A stretch of DNA of 23,463 bases, taken from the NCBI GenBank assembly GCA_030637965.1, contig DAOWFO010000040.1, positions 1-23,463 of the forward strand. Reading direction: 5' to 3'. Origin of the DNA: Thermoplasmata archaeon (GTDB lineage Archaea; Thermoplasmatota; E2; DHVEG-1). Each line of letters opens with the position of its first letter. The stretch's first letter is position 1. A model generated the notes under the pieces. It ran no database searches. It saw only the letters and a list, made by a program, of their open reading frames with translations, and was not told where the DNA came from. A program made the translations under genes and the position numbers. Below, piece by piece: positions 7,090 through 16,441 of this stretch.

Positions 7090-7294
7090 CTATTCAACAG
7101 ATCTCCTTATTGAAATTTAAGCATATTTTACTCAAGTATAAATTTTATGAATAATAATATCTCCATTCTAAGTTATGATAAAACAAATTTCAAAAAAGGA
7201 TGATCAACTAAAGAATATTAATTATTTCATTTTTTATTAGATATATACTTAAAATTTCTAAACTGTAATTTTTACATCATAAACTAATGAAATA

Positions 7295-7519
7295 TCATCT
7301 TATTGTAGTAAATTTTAAAATTGCACCTGTTCCTCGAAGTTTTGATACCACACTATCTAAAAAGTTAATTACTTCAGGAAGCATTGTATTTTTTTTCCAA
7401 TTATATACAAACTCATGTTCGCCAAGAGCTGGTTCAAAACCAATATCTTTCATTTTATTAAAAATTACTGAAACCTTTTCCCCATCAGCACTGTGAAATA
7501 TTTCCACATAAGTCTTCAT
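7295..7519 (-). CDS. Small conserved-looking protein of unknown function
   Basis: The protein has 74 residues and predicted beta-alpha-beta organisation: KTYVEIFHSADGEKVSVIFNK, then FEPALGEHEFVYNW, LPEVINFLDSVVSKLRG and the final strand GAILKFTTIR. It looks like a complete small alpha/beta domain of the kind seen as conserved hypothetical proteins in methanogens, but I cannot name the family. ATG with GGTGA four bases upstream is a convincing start. It stands alone: 119 bases separate it from the Dph2 gene and about 205 bases from the PIN gene. Confidence 0.7.
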   Translation of the reverse strand: MKTYVEIFHSADGEKVSVIFNKMKDIGFEPALGEHEFVYNWKKNTMLPEVINFLDSVVSKLRGTGAILKFTTIR

Positions 7520-7638
7520 AATTTCACCAGAAGAAGCTTGTAGTTAAAGTTATTTAAATATGATGTGTAAAAATGTCAAAATGAAAAAAGCATTAATAGT
7601 ATAATCATAAAAATTTAAAAACAATTTTCTTAGATTTA

Positions 7639-8661
7639 TTAATCATTATTAATTTGATCAAATTGATAATCTTCCCACTTTCTTTTATTGAGTACGATTT
7701 CTAACTCAATAGGTGTAATAATAGGTTTTTTATATTGAAGGTAATCATCAATTGCTATTCTTGGACACGAAGTAGAAACAAAACAATCAATGTTTCTATA
7801 ACTTTGTAATTTTATTGATGAAAAATTATCCATTGCAATGTAATATGATTTTTTATTTAATGATTTAAGCATATCTTTAATTTTATATATTAATTCTAAA
7901 CGTTGTTGACCTCGCTTTATTCCTATTAGTATACCAAAGTTTTTGGCATTTTTTGAATTAGCAATAGCACCATATCTTTGTCTTAAAATTGTATCTTTCA
8001 AATCAATAAGTTCTTGTTTTTTTATTGTATTTGAATATGGATCAGCTGCAATTACTGGTTTTTTTGTACTTAATAGAAGACCTAGGGGATGAAAGTTACC
8101 GCTTCCAATAAATAAAAATGAATCTACTCTATCTGCAATTTTTAAACCTGAAGAAAAATTGCATCCTAAGATCTGACCTTTTTTATATACTCTTTTATCT
8201 CCATCGGAAATAATTGATTCAAAATTTTGTTTTTTCAAAATACTTTCAACTATCTTTATAGTGTGAATGTGTTGGGCTGTTGTTACAACTCCAATTCGTG
8301 TTCCCTCTAAATGAACTAGTGATTTCTTGACAATATGTGAAATATTTTTTGACGAAAGAGCATTAATAAAAACAGTAGGAATAAAATCATTACCTAAGTT
8401 AGGGATGGATGTATGTCCAATTTTAATAACAAATTCAACACCAATATTTTTTAATTCATAATTTGCAATATCACAAGCTCCAAAACAGGGATCAGCTAAA
8501 ACAATTATTATACAATTTGTTTCTTTTTCTAAAGTATCAACAATTTTTAACGTTCTACTTTTTAATCCTTCTGGCAGATGTAATGCTATTGTTTTATATT
8601 TCTTTTTTCTAATAGTTTCTATTGTTTTTTCCAAGTCAATTAAATATCCCGAAATTTTCAT
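7639..8661 (-). CDS. dph2: 2-(3-amino-3-carboxypropyl)histidine synthase (archaeal Dph2)
   Basis: Dph2 is the atypical radical SAM enzyme that starts diphthamide synthesis. It transfers the 3-amino-3-carboxypropyl group of SAM to a histidine of elongation factor 2. The 340 residues contain the family's ALHLPEGLK, LADPCFGACD, GHTSIP, GSGNFHPLGL and ADPYSN motifs. The three domain-separated cysteines that bind the [4Fe-4S] cluster are present at Cys59 (or Cys63), Cys167 (ILGCNFSSG) and Cys299 (VSTSCPRIAIDDY). The ATG overlaps the stop of the upstream kinase gene (ATGA), with GGTGA just before it. Confidence 0.94.
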   Translation of the reverse strand: MKISGYLIDLEKTIETIRKKKYKTIALHLPEGLKSRTLKIVDTLEKETNCIIIVLADPCFGACDIANYELKNIGVEFVIKIGHTSIPNLGNDFIPTVFINALSSKNISHIVKKSLVHLEGTRIGVVTTAQHIHTIKIVESILKKQNFESIISDGDKRVYKKGQILGCNFSSGLKIADRVDSFLFIGSGNFHPLGLLLSTKKPVIAADPYSNTIKKQELIDLKDTILRQRYGAIANSKNAKNFGILIGIKRGQQRLELIYKIKDMLKSLNKKSYYIAMDNFSSIKLQSYRNIDCFVSTSCPRIAIDDYLQYKKPIITPIELEIVLNKRKWEDYQFDQINND

Positions 8662-10253
8662 TTTTCACCATCATTTACCTTGGCAAGTATATTTTTAAAT
8701 AAATCAATTCTATCTTTGTATCCAATTTTTGATATATCTGCAATAATATAGTTTTCCTCATCAGTAAAGAGTTCAAATGTTGTCTTTTGATTAATGTAAA
8801 TTTCCCATCGTCCATCTGATGCAGTCTTGGTTTTTATTCTCCTTTCTAGCCATTTCCTTACAACATCTTCTGGGCATACACATTGTACAGTTATCAATAT
8901 TGCATTGTTTTCTTTGGTGATTCTTCTTGCCATATCTCTGTATTTTTTCTTTTGAAATGTAGCATCTATTACAACATTTTCTCCATTTTTAAGAAAGTAT
9001 GCTGCTTTCTCAATTACTTTTTCATATGTTTGATCAATTTTTTCTGGAGCATATAATCCAGTATTTACTTCATCGTGATGTCTTTCAAATATATTAATTC
9101 CTGCAAGTTCTTTTCTAATGATATCTGTGTTTATTAAGAGTGCATTGTAATCGACAGAAATCTTTAAGGATAAAGTTGATTTTCCGGTGCCTGTTAGTCC
9201 TCCAATAATAAAAATAAGTGGTTTTTTAATATTCATCTCAAGAGAAAAAAGTTGTGCATAATATCCAGATAAGTCAAAATATTTTTTAGTTGTATTAATT
9301 ATATCCTGTTTTATTTCGTTAGTATTATTTGAATCGTTCAATTTAAATCCAATTACCTTTCCTCGAACATACGCTCTGTAACTCTTATAGAAATTCAACA
9401 TTTCAAGAATACCAATGTCTTTACTTTTCTCGATATATTTAATAATTAGATGACTTGAAAGATATGGATGGTTCATATAATCTAGATCCATTGCTAAAAA
9501 TCCAATATCTGATGCAGTGTCACAGTATCTAAAACGATTATTAAATTCTATACAATCAAAAATATAAATTTTTTCATCCAAAACAACAATATTTCCCGAA
9601 TGCAAATCTCCATGACAGTTTTTTATATACTTATGTTTGATACGTTTTTTAAAAAGATCCTTTTTTTCCTTAAAAAATTTGTTGGACATAATTTTTATAT
9701 TTTCATATGTGTCCTTCGGAATGGTTATATCAATCATGGACTCTGTTTGTTCAAAATTTTCGCAAATATTTCTTTTAACTGCCTTAAGGGCACCATACCT
9801 ATCAATTTCTTTTGAGTGCTCTTCTGAATTGTAAAATTTTACTAAAATATTGCATATATTTTCAATTTTTTCCTTATTGATCTTCCCTTGTTTTAAAAGA
9901 TTAGTCATTATTTTCTGCTGTGGGAATTCTTTCATTTTTAGAACATAATCAACAATTTCTCCATCTCCATTCAATTCTAAAATGCTATTCTTTTTTGTAA
10001 TTGGAATGACATCAAGATAAATATCTGGACAAAGTCTTCTATTTAACCTCATCTCTTCTTCACAGTAATATTTTCTTTTTTCAACAGTGGAGAAATCAAG
10101 AAATCCGTAATTGACTTGTTTTTTTATTTTATATGCATATTTACCAGTTAAAGCTACATAAGAAATATGGGTTTGAATTATATCAACAGTTTTAACGTCA
10201 GACCCAAAAAACTTAGGATTTCCAATATTTTTAACAATATCTATATTTTCCAT
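8658..10253 (-). CDS. Two-domain protein: aminoglycoside-phosphotransferase-like kinase plus P-loop kinase/ATPase
   Basis: The 531-residue protein has two catalytic modules. Residues about 30-260 resemble the COG2187 phosphotransferase family, with TGKYAYKIKKQVNYGFLDFS near the nucleotide-binding lysine, the catalytic-loop-like NCHGDLHSGNIVV (214-224) and metal-binding IFDCIEFN (231-238). Residues about 345-531 form a P-loop kinase (COG0645-like) with Walker A GGLTGTGKST (351-360), INTDIIRKEL and VVIDATFQKKKYR. Such fusions are known in bacteria and archaea, but the substrate is unknown. The ATG overlap with dph2 shows co-translation. A TATA-like TTTTAAAAA about 25 bases before the ATG suggests a leaderless message. 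Confidence 0.85.
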   Translation of the reverse strand: MENIDIVKNIGNPKFFGSDVKTVDIIQTHISYVALTGKYAYKIKKQVNYGFLDFSTVEKRKYYCEEEMRLNRRLCPDIYLDVIPITKKNSILELNGDGEIVDYVLKMKEFPQQKIMTNLLKQGKINKEKIENICNILVKFYNSEEHSKEIDRYGALKAVKRNICENFEQTESMIDITIPKDTYENIKIMSNKFFKEKKDLFKKRIKHKYIKNCHGDLHSGNIVVLDEKIYIFDCIEFNNRFRYCDTASDIGFLAMDLDYMNHPYLSSHLIIKYIEKSKDIGILEMLNFYKSYRAYVRGKVIGFKLNDSNNTNEIKQDIINTTKKYFDLSGYYAQLFSLEMNIKKPLIFIIGGLTGTGKSTLSLKISVDYNALLINTDIIRKELAGINIFERHHDEVNTGLYAPEKIDQTYEKVIEKAAYFLKNGENVVIDATFQKKKYRDMARRITKENNAILITVQCVCPEDVVRKWLERRIKTKTASDGRWEIYINQKTTFELFTDEENYIIADISKIGYKDRIDLFKNILAKVNDGEK

Positions 10254-10292
10254 TGAAGAATAGAAAATAACAAGTTTTTAAAAGTTTTATCT

Positions 10293-11573
10293 TTATAAAC
10301 TGTAAAATATTACAATAAAACTTGTATGAATAGCTAATAATAAAATTATTGCTGGAATGTACATTTTATACATGCGTGTTGAATCTGTTTTTAAATGACT
10401 GCTACTCACTATATTACATAAGTGTATTGGTGAAATAAGATAGCCTACCAGTGAACTAATAAAAATTATGCTGGTTAGACCAACGATGTTTATGTTTGTA
10501 AATGGAAAGAAAGGTTCAACAAGAAAATATGATAATAATATTGCACCGAGATTATAGCCAGTAATCAAACCAAGTATTAATGGTATTAATATTATTATAA
10601 AAATTGCTGGAAATGGCAAACTACTAATCATATCAGCTAAAATAATATTTGCTTGTGATACTTTTATCATCTCTCTAAAAATCATAATGCCAAATATTAT
10701 TAATGCAAGATTAAATGACAATGACCGTTTAATAATATCTACATATTTTTCCCTACTAATTTTTATTAAATAGTATAAAACAATAATACTAACTATAACT
10801 CCAATAATAAAAATTTTTATTTGAAAATCTTTTAAATTTGGAATTCCGAATAAGTATAGCATTATATATATTATAATGGGAATTGTAGGGGGTAAAAGAT
10901 ATAAAAGACCGTTGTAATTTTTTTTCATTGATAATGTTGGTTTTTCATTTTTATTTATAAAAACTTTAAGAAAAACAATACCAATAATAATAAATGTAAT
11001 AAATGCAGGAAAATCAGCAATAATAAGTTTATAAATATCGATATTAGAAAATTCATTACTACATATAGTAATCATCGCAAGTGATATTGGAAAGATTGGA
11101 AACCAAATATGTCTGAACCATACATTTAAAAAATTTTTCTGGTCTTTATTTAGTTTATATTTATCTCCCTCCTTATCAATTAATGGTGCAGAAAATAAAG
11201 CACCACCGGGTACTGGCATTAATCCATAAATTGCAGGAATAATACCCAAAGTACCACCTTTATTGAAAAATGTTCTAAGACTATTTATCAATTTTTTAAT
11301 TGCATTAGTTTCCTGCATGCATTTAGCTAATACATATATTAATATCAATAAAATTGCAAGTTCTATTGTTACAGAATTAATTTGTTTATCATTATATGAA
11401 TAAATTGTAGCCTCAACAATAGCCTTTGTAATCTCAATCGGAGCAACCTCGCTTAATGAAAATATACCAACAATAAGTGATCCAAATAAAAGTGAAATAC
11501 CAAAGTTGAATTTTTTCCTTATTAAATAAATAGTTAATACAAATGCAAATATTACCCCAATAAGGTTAAGCAT
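10293..11573 (-). CDS. DUF401 family integral membrane protein (putative permease)
   Basis: This 426-residue, strongly hydrophobic protein has about ten to twelve membrane segments. The DUF401 hallmark is seen at about residues 118-133 (LMPVPGGALFSAPLID), followed by NVWFRHIWFPIFPIS and, in the second half, LGLITGYNLGAILLSYF and GYLISPIHLC. These are hairpin-like glycine/proline regions typical of ion-coupled carboxylate or metabolite transporters. Transport is inferred; the substrate is unknown. It starts 18 bases after the amidohydrolase stop on the same strand and is likely part of that operon, which suggests import or export of the deaminase's substrate or product. Confidence 0.87.
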   Translation of the reverse strand: MLNLIGVIFAFVLTIYLIRKKFNFGISLLFGSLIVGIFSLSEVAPIEITKAIVEATIYSYNDKQINSVTIELAILLILIYVLAKCMQETNAIKKLINSLRTFFNKGGTLGIIPAIYGLMPVPGGALFSAPLIDKEGDKYKLNKDQKNFLNVWFRHIWFPIFPISLAMITICSNEFSNIDIYKLIIADFPAFITFIIIGIVFLKVFINKNEKPTLSMKKNYNGLLYLLPPTIPIIIYIMLYLFGIPNLKDFQIKIFIIGVIVSIIVLYYLIKISREKYVDIIKRSLSFNLALIIFGIMIFREMIKVSQANIILADMISSLPFPAIFIIILIPLILGLITGYNLGAILLSYFLVEPFFPFTNINIVGLTSIIFISSLVGYLISPIHLCNIVSSSHLKTDSTRMYKMYIPAIILLLAIHTSFIVIFYSL

Positions 11574-11591
11574 GATAAGTTCAAGAATGCA

Positions 11592-12887
11592 TCAAGCTGT
11601 ACTAGTTAAATCCTTTGCGCATTTTTCAGCATCTTCTAGTATTTTTCTACAATCTAATGTTAAAAATTCATTATTTATCATAAGTGGTTTTCCGTTCACT
11701 ATGGTTGTACAAATATCACTTCCTTTTGCTGCATAAACCATATGTGATATAAGATCGTGTTTTGGAATTAGATGAGGTTTCTCTAAATCTAGCATTATTA
11801 TATCAGCCTCTTTTCCTATTTCAATTGATCCAACTTTTTCTTCAATCTTTAGAGCCTTTGCGCCGCCTAAAGTTGCTAAATCAAATACAACTTGAGCAGG
11901 TAGGATTTTCGGATCCCATCTATGCTGTTTATGAACTAAAGAGCAGAACTTCATCGTTTCAAACATATCTAAAGTATTATTACTTGCAGCTCCATCCGTA
12001 CCTAAACCAACTGTAACTCCGAGATCTATCATCTCCGGAATTGGAGCATATCCTCCTGTACCTATTTTCATATTGCTTACAGGACAATGAGAAACTTTAG
12101 TTTTAGTTCTTTTAAGGTCAAGAATTTCATTTTTTGTAATCCATCCACAATGGGCAAGTATCATCTTATCGCAAAGAAGGCCAAATTTTTTAAGTAGGCC
12201 AATGGGCCTTCATCCATATTTTTTTTCCACATTATATATTTCATCACGTGTTTCAGAACAATGAGTATGTAGAAGAACATTGTTTTTATCGCCAATTTCA
12301 ATTGCTTTCTTAAGGAGTTCTGGTCCACAAGTATATGTTGAATGAGGTGTAATAACAGGTGATATTATATCATGTCCTTTCCAATTATTAACAAAATGCT
12401 CACATTTTGTAACTAGTTCATTAGATTTATATTCTGGAGTTCCAAAATCAATCATAGCAAAGCCTAAAAACGCTCTAATACCAGCTTTTTCAGATGCTTT
12501 TCCAACAGTATCCTCAAAAAAATACATATCAAGAAAAGTTGTTGTGCCTGATAATATCATTTCTAAAAGACCAAGTTCTGTTCCGATTTTAATTGACTTG
12601 GAATTCAATTTAGATTCAATAGGCCAAATTTTTTCTTCAAGCCAATTATTTAAAATCATATCATCCCCATAACCTCTAAATAAGGTCATTGGAATGTGGG
12701 TATGGGTGTTAATAAGACCGGGTAAGACAAGCTTTTTTTCCCCGTTAATTTTAAAATCTGCCTCGGTGCTAATAGATTTTTTTGAAATTTCGGTAATTCT
12801 ATTATCATCAATGTAAATGTCCCCCTTTAGCTGCGCTCTTTTCCTATTTTGTGTAAGAATATTGGCTTTTTTGATGAGAATACTCAT
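11592..12887 (-). pseudogene. MTA/SAH-deaminase-like amidohydrolase interrupted by one in-frame TGA
   Basis: The frame covers 431 codons, the full length of the 5'-methylthioadenosine/S-adenosylhomocysteine deaminase family. A single TGA at 12210-12212 (codon 226) divides it. Both sides keep all metal and substrate motifs: NTHTHIPMTLFRGYGDDM, HTHCSET, then ILAHCGWI, SHCPVSNMKIG and LGTDGAASNN. After the TGA the frame continues as RPIGLLKKFGLL, as expected for the family, with no base gained or lost. The family removes the amino group of adenosine-type nucleosides in SAM recycling. Either the gene has just been inactivated, the TGA is a sequencing error, or it is read through. It starts at ATG 12887, seven bases after the upstream gene. 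Confidence 0.85.
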
Positions 12888-12894
12888 GGAATAC

Positions 12895-13329
12895 CTATTT
12901 TGTATCGAGTTTTATCTCTGTTCCATCAGTCCACAATTCCTCAAATTCAATGTTTAGATTTTCTACAATTTCTTTTTCTACAGTCCAAAAACCTACCTCA
13001 TCTTGTTTGACAGGACCTGCTAATATTAGAGCCCTATCGTCTCCGATAATAAAATTTCCTTTTATCTTTGAATGTTTTTTAACATCTAATCCTTTCAGTA
13101 TTTCCTTGTCCTTAAATCGATTGACTAAAACTTTAGTATTCTTTGGAATATCTATATCTCCCAAATATTCTGCCATAATTCGAGGATTTGATATTTCAGA
13201 GATATCCCATTTTTTTGTATGCCTCGAAGCAGGAGCATTTTCAGGTTTCTTTTTTAATCCAAACTCAACTGCAATTCCTACTACAACTACGCCTATAACA
13301 AATCCTATAATAAATGAAATTATGTCCAT
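12895..13329 (-). CDS. N-terminally membrane-anchored protein of unknown function
   Basis: This is a 144-residue protein. One membrane helix (about residues 4-24, rich in Ile, Val and Gly) is followed by a basic KKKPENAPASRHTKK linker and a soluble domain with several beta strands: IPKNTKVLVNRF, IKGNFIIGDDRALILAGPV, VGFWTVEKEIVENLNIEFEELW. I do not recognise the family. A strong GGATGGATGG stretch precedes the ATG. It is the first gene of a likely operon with the amidohydrolase (seven bases downstream) and DUF401. Confidence 0.7.
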   Translation of the reverse strand: MDIISFIIGFVIGVVVVGIAVEFGLKKKPENAPASRHTKKWDISEISNPRIMAEYLGDIDIPKNTKVLVNRFKDKEILKGLDVKKHSKIKGNFIIGDDRALILAGPVKQDEVGFWTVEKEIVENLNIEFEELWTDGTEIKLDTK

Positions 13330-13463
13330 AATAATCCATCCATCCTTTTAATATCCATATCTCACTCCCTAGATATAATAGTTTGTTTTTAATAATTAAG
13401 AATGATAACATTTATTTTTGATACCAGCATATAGAAAAAGAAAAACGATTGGAAATTTAAGAT

Positions 13464-14378
13464 ATGAACAATAAAATTATTGAAAACATTAATAAACTTA
13501 AAGAGCAAAATAATACGGTCATTCTAGTACATAACTATCAGAATCCGGAAATACAGGATATTGCTGATATTATTGGGGATTCCTTAGATCTTGCAATGAA
13601 AGCTACAAAAACGAATGCAAAAAATATCGTGTTTTGTGGAGTAGATTTTATGGCCGAATCAGCAAAGATATTAAATCCTGATAAAAATGTGATAATTCCT
13701 GACATAGATGCGAAATGTCCAATGATACAGATGATAAAACCATATCAACTTAAGCTATTGATGAAGAAAAATCCAGATGCTGAAGTTGTTTCTTATATCA
13801 ATACTACTGCAGAGATAAAAGCGTTATCAGATATTTGTTGCACATCTTCAAATGGAGTAAATGTTGTAAAAAGTAGATCTTCTGATAAAATAATATTTGT
13901 ACCTGATAGAAATCTTGGAGCATATATACAGAGATCAATATTAGATAAAGAATTGATTTTGTGGCCTGGAATATGTCCAACTCACCATAAAATTCATAAG
14001 GATCAGTTATTAAAAATAAAGGAGTTACATCCTCAGGCAGAGATACTTGTCCATCCAGAATGTAGACCAGATATTATAGATATTGCAGATTATACGCTTT
14101 CTACAAATGGTATGGTAAATCATGCTAAAAAATCAGATAAAAAAGAGTTTATTATCGGTACTGAAAAAGATCTTTGCTATCGATTAAAAAGGGAAAATCC
14201 TGAAAAAGAATTTTATGAAATAAAAACTGCAATTTGCCCAAATATGAAAAAAATAACCCTTGAAAAAGTGTTAAATAGTCTAAAATCTTTGGAGCCGAAA
14301 ATAACACTTGATGAAGACCTAATGAAAAGGGCAAAAATACCTCTTCAGAAAATGATGACCATTGGACGAGGAGATTGA
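13464..14378 (+). CDS. nadA: Quinolinate synthase NadA
   Basis: NadA condenses iminoaspartate with dihydroxyacetone phosphate to form quinolinate in de novo NAD synthesis, using a [4Fe-4S] cluster. The 304 residues give the family length. The three cluster cysteines are at Cys85 (DAKCPM), Cys171 (PGICPTHH) and Cys258 (TAICPNM). Substrate-binding HNYQNPEIQDIAD, GDSLDLA, VSYINTTAEIKA and VHPECRPD are also present. The gene opens a plus-strand operon. Its stop lies one base before the iscS ATG, and the pairing with Fe-S assembly genes fits the cluster requirement of NadA. Confidence 0.96.
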   Translation: MNNKIIENINKLKEQNNTVILVHNYQNPEIQDIADIIGDSLDLAMKATKTNAKNIVFCGVDFMAESAKILNPDKNVIIPDIDAKCPMIQMIKPYQLKLLMKKNPDAEVVSYINTTAEIKALSDICCTSSNGVNVVKSRSSDKIIFVPDRNLGAYIQRSILDKELILWPGICPTHHKIHKDQLLKIKELHPQAEILVHPECRPDIIDIADYTLSTNGMVNHAKKSDKKEFIIGTEKDLCYRLKRENPEKEFYEIKTAICPNMKKITLEKVLNSLKSLEPKITLDEDLMKRAKIPLQKMMTIGRGD

Positions 14379-14379
14379 A

Positions 14380-15549
14380 ATGAAAAGAATATACATGGAT
14401 TATAGTGCAACTACACCAGTTGATAAAGAAGTTATAGATGAAATGGCTCCTTATTTTGGTAAATATTTTGGAAATCCCTCATCGATCCATTCATTTGGTA
14501 GAGATGCTTATGATGCAATAGAGAAATCAAGAAGTAAAATTGCCGATATATTAAATGCTGATGCAGATGAAATCATCTTTACATCTGGGGGAACTGAATC
14601 AGACAACCTTGGTATTATGGGTGTAGCATATTTGAATAAAGATAAAAGAAAAAGAAAAGGTAACAATATTATAACATCTTCAATAGAACATCCCGCAGTA
14701 CTTGAGACTTGTAAATATTTGGAAAAACAAGGATTTAATATTAAATATCTTCCAGTTGATAAGTATGGATTAATAAGAATTGAAGATTTAGAAGAAGCAA
14801 TTTCCAAAGATACCTTCCTAATAACTATCATGTATGCAAACAACGAAATTGGTACTATTGAACCAATTAATGAAATTGGTAAAATTGCAAATAAATACGA
14901 TGTTTTATTTCATACAGATGGCGTCCAAGCAGTATGTAAAACTCCAATTGATGTAAAAAAATTAAATATCGATTTATTATCCATTTCTTCACATAAGATT
15001 TATGGACCTAAGGGAGTTGGAGCCTTGTATATTAGAAAAGGAGTTAAAATTCGTTCACTAACTCATGGTGGAGGTCAGGAGAAAGGGTTGAGAAGCAGTA
15101 CATACAACACAACCGGTATTGTTGGACTTGGCAAAGCATGTGAGTTAGGAAAAATAAGACTAAAAGAAGATATGTCTCAACTAAAATATTTAAGAGATGA
15201 ATTAATTAAAAATACTCTAAAAATTGAGTTAAGTTATCTCAATGGTCATCCAATAAAAAGATTAGTAAACAATGCTAATTTTTGTTTTGAAGCAATAGAG
15301 GGGGAATCATTAAATATGATGCTTGATGAGAAAGGTATAGCTTCAGCAACAGGTTCAGCCTGTTCCTCAAAAAACCTTCAAGCTTCTCATGTTCTAACTG
15401 CGATTGGATTAAATCCAGAAAAAGCACATGGATCTCTAAGATTAACTTTGGGTAGAGAAAACACAGAACGAGATATAAAATATATTGATAATGTTCTACC
15501 TGATGTTGTGGAGAATTTAAGGAAATTGTCACCACTATGGGATAGATAA
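14380..15549 (+). CDS. iscS: Cysteine desulfurase (NifS/IscS family)
   Basis: This PLP enzyme converts cysteine to alanine and an enzyme-bound persulfide, supplying sulfur for Fe-S clusters and tRNA thiolation. The 389 residues show MDYSATTP at the N-terminus, FTSGGTESDN, SSIEHPAV, the PLP lysine Lys206 in SSHKIYGPKG, and the persulfide-forming Cys328 in ATGSACSS. ATG 14380 was chosen over the TTG at 14362 because GAGGAG lies seven bases upstream and the family starts here. It follows nadA by one base and precedes iscU by 14 bases. Confidence 0.95.
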   Translation: MKRIYMDYSATTPVDKEVIDEMAPYFGKYFGNPSSIHSFGRDAYDAIEKSRSKIADILNADADEIIFTSGGTESDNLGIMGVAYLNKDKRKRKGNNIITSSIEHPAVLETCKYLEKQGFNIKYLPVDKYGLIRIEDLEEAISKDTFLITIMYANNEIGTIEPINEIGKIANKYDVLFHTDGVQAVCKTPIDVKKLNIDLLSISSHKIYGPKGVGALYIRKGVKIRSLTHGGGQEKGLRSSTYNTTGIVGLGKACELGKIRLKEDMSQLKYLRDELIKNTLKIELSYLNGHPIKRLVNNANFCFEAIEGESLNMMLDEKGIASATGSACSSKNLQASHVLTAIGLNPEKAHGSLRLTLGRENTERDIKYIDNVLPDVVENLRKLSPLWDR

Positions 15550-15563
15550 TAAGGAATTTTTTT

Positions 15564-15941
15564 ATGGCGGATATATATACTGAGAAAGTAAAGGATCATT
15601 TCTTCAACCCTAGAAATGTTGGTGAAATTAAAGATGCAGATGGTGTAGGCACTGTAGGAAATCCAACTTGTGGAGATGTTATGACTGTATATATTAAGGT
15701 CAAAAACGATAAAATTAAAGACATTAAATTCAAAACTTATGGATGTGCGGCAGCAATAGCAAGTAGCAGTATTGGAACTGAAATTGTTAAAGGTAAAACC
15801 TTAGACGAAGCGATGAAATTATCACGTGATGATATTGCAAATGAACTTGGAGGATTACCAGCTATTAAGATGCATTGTTCAAATCTATTCTCAGATGCAA
15901 TTCGAAAAGCAATAAAAGATTATAGAAAAAGAATAAAGTGA
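15564..15941 (+). CDS. iscU: Fe-S cluster assembly scaffold IscU/NifU N-terminal type
   Basis: IscU receives sulfur from IscS and builds an Fe-S cluster before passing it to apoproteins. The 125 residues contain the three scaffold cysteines Cys36 (GNPTCGD), Cys61 (TYGCAAAIASSS) and Cys105 (MHCSNL), with the conserved Asp38 and the neighbouring His104. The LPP(V)K-type chaperone-recognition motif of the bacterial protein reads LPAIK here. It is placed between iscS and queD in one operon, with six bases to the next ATG. Confidence 0.95.
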   Translation: MADIYTEKVKDHFFNPRNVGEIKDADGVGTVGNPTCGDVMTVYIKVKNDKIKDIKFKTYGCAAAIASSSIGTEIVKGKTLDEAMKLSRDDIANELGGLPAIKMHCSNLFSDAIRKAIKDYRKRIK

Positions 15942-15947
15942 TATTTT

Positions 15948-16433
15948 ATGAAATCTTATATCTCAATTGATGGATGGAAAGCTAATATTAGATTTTCATC
16001 AGCTCACGTAATACCAGAATATGAAAAGTGTGGAAGATTACATGGACATACTTATGCAGTACATACAAAAGTATATGGAAAAACAGATGAAAAAGGTATA
16101 ATCATTGACTTTTCTTTGTTAAAAGATGTTTTAAGAACTATTGTAAAGGATTTGGATCATAAAATATTAATTCCAGAGAAAAGTAATGTTATAAAAATTC
16201 AAAAAAATGATGAAAACATCAAGGTTAATTCATTAAATAAAAAATATGTTTTTCCAAAATGTGATTGTATTTTATTGCCAATTAAATCAACCTCAGCAGA
16301 AGCACTAGCTAATTATGTTCTAAATAGAGTAATTGATAATATTAACCTTTCAAATCGATTAGAAAGAATAGAAATTGGTATAGATGAAGGATTTGGACAA
16401 GGTGCATGGATGATAAAAAATTTTAGGAGTTAA
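15948..16433 (+). CDS. queD: QueD-type 6-carboxytetrahydropterin synthase / 6-pyruvoyltetrahydropterin synthase family
   Basis: This enzyme of the 7-deazaguanine (preQ0/archaeosine) pathway converts dihydroneopterin triphosphate to 6-carboxytetrahydropterin. The 161 residues show the zinc-binding histidines His20 (SSAH), His32 and His34 in CGRLHGHT, with Cys28 four residues before His32, as in the QueD motif. IIDFSLLKDVL, DLDHKIL and a late Glu in ERIEIGIDEGFG are also present. A longer insert than usual lies between DLDHKILIPE and SAEALANYV. It is followed by queC after eight bases, which supports the archaeosine route. QueE is not in the window. Confidence 0.88.
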   Translation: MKSYISIDGWKANIRFSSAHVIPEYEKCGRLHGHTYAVHTKVYGKTDEKGIIIDFSLLKDVLRTIVKDLDHKILIPEKSNVIKIQKNDENIKVNSLNKKYVFPKCDCILLPIKSTSAEALANYVLNRVIDNINLSNRLERIEIGIDEGFGQGAWMIKNFRS

Positions 16434-16441
16434 TTATTAAT

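Noticed and set aside
7090..7294. Possible RNA gene or riboswitch in the AT-rich gap between the PIN gene and the 74-residue gene
   Set aside because: No stable stem, tRNA fold or GC-rich island was seen; only AT-rich sequence.
12210..12212. Selenocysteine reading of the in-frame TGA in the amidohydrolase
   Set aside because: The position is not a conserved cysteine in the family. Archaeal selenocysteine elements lie in untranslated regions rather than directly after the TGA, and the short 5-base stem is too small to argue for it.
14508..14843. Long minus-strand open frames inside iscS, and similar antisense frames in other genes
   Set aside because: They lie opposite strongly conserved coding sequence, have no ribosome binding site and no family resemblance.
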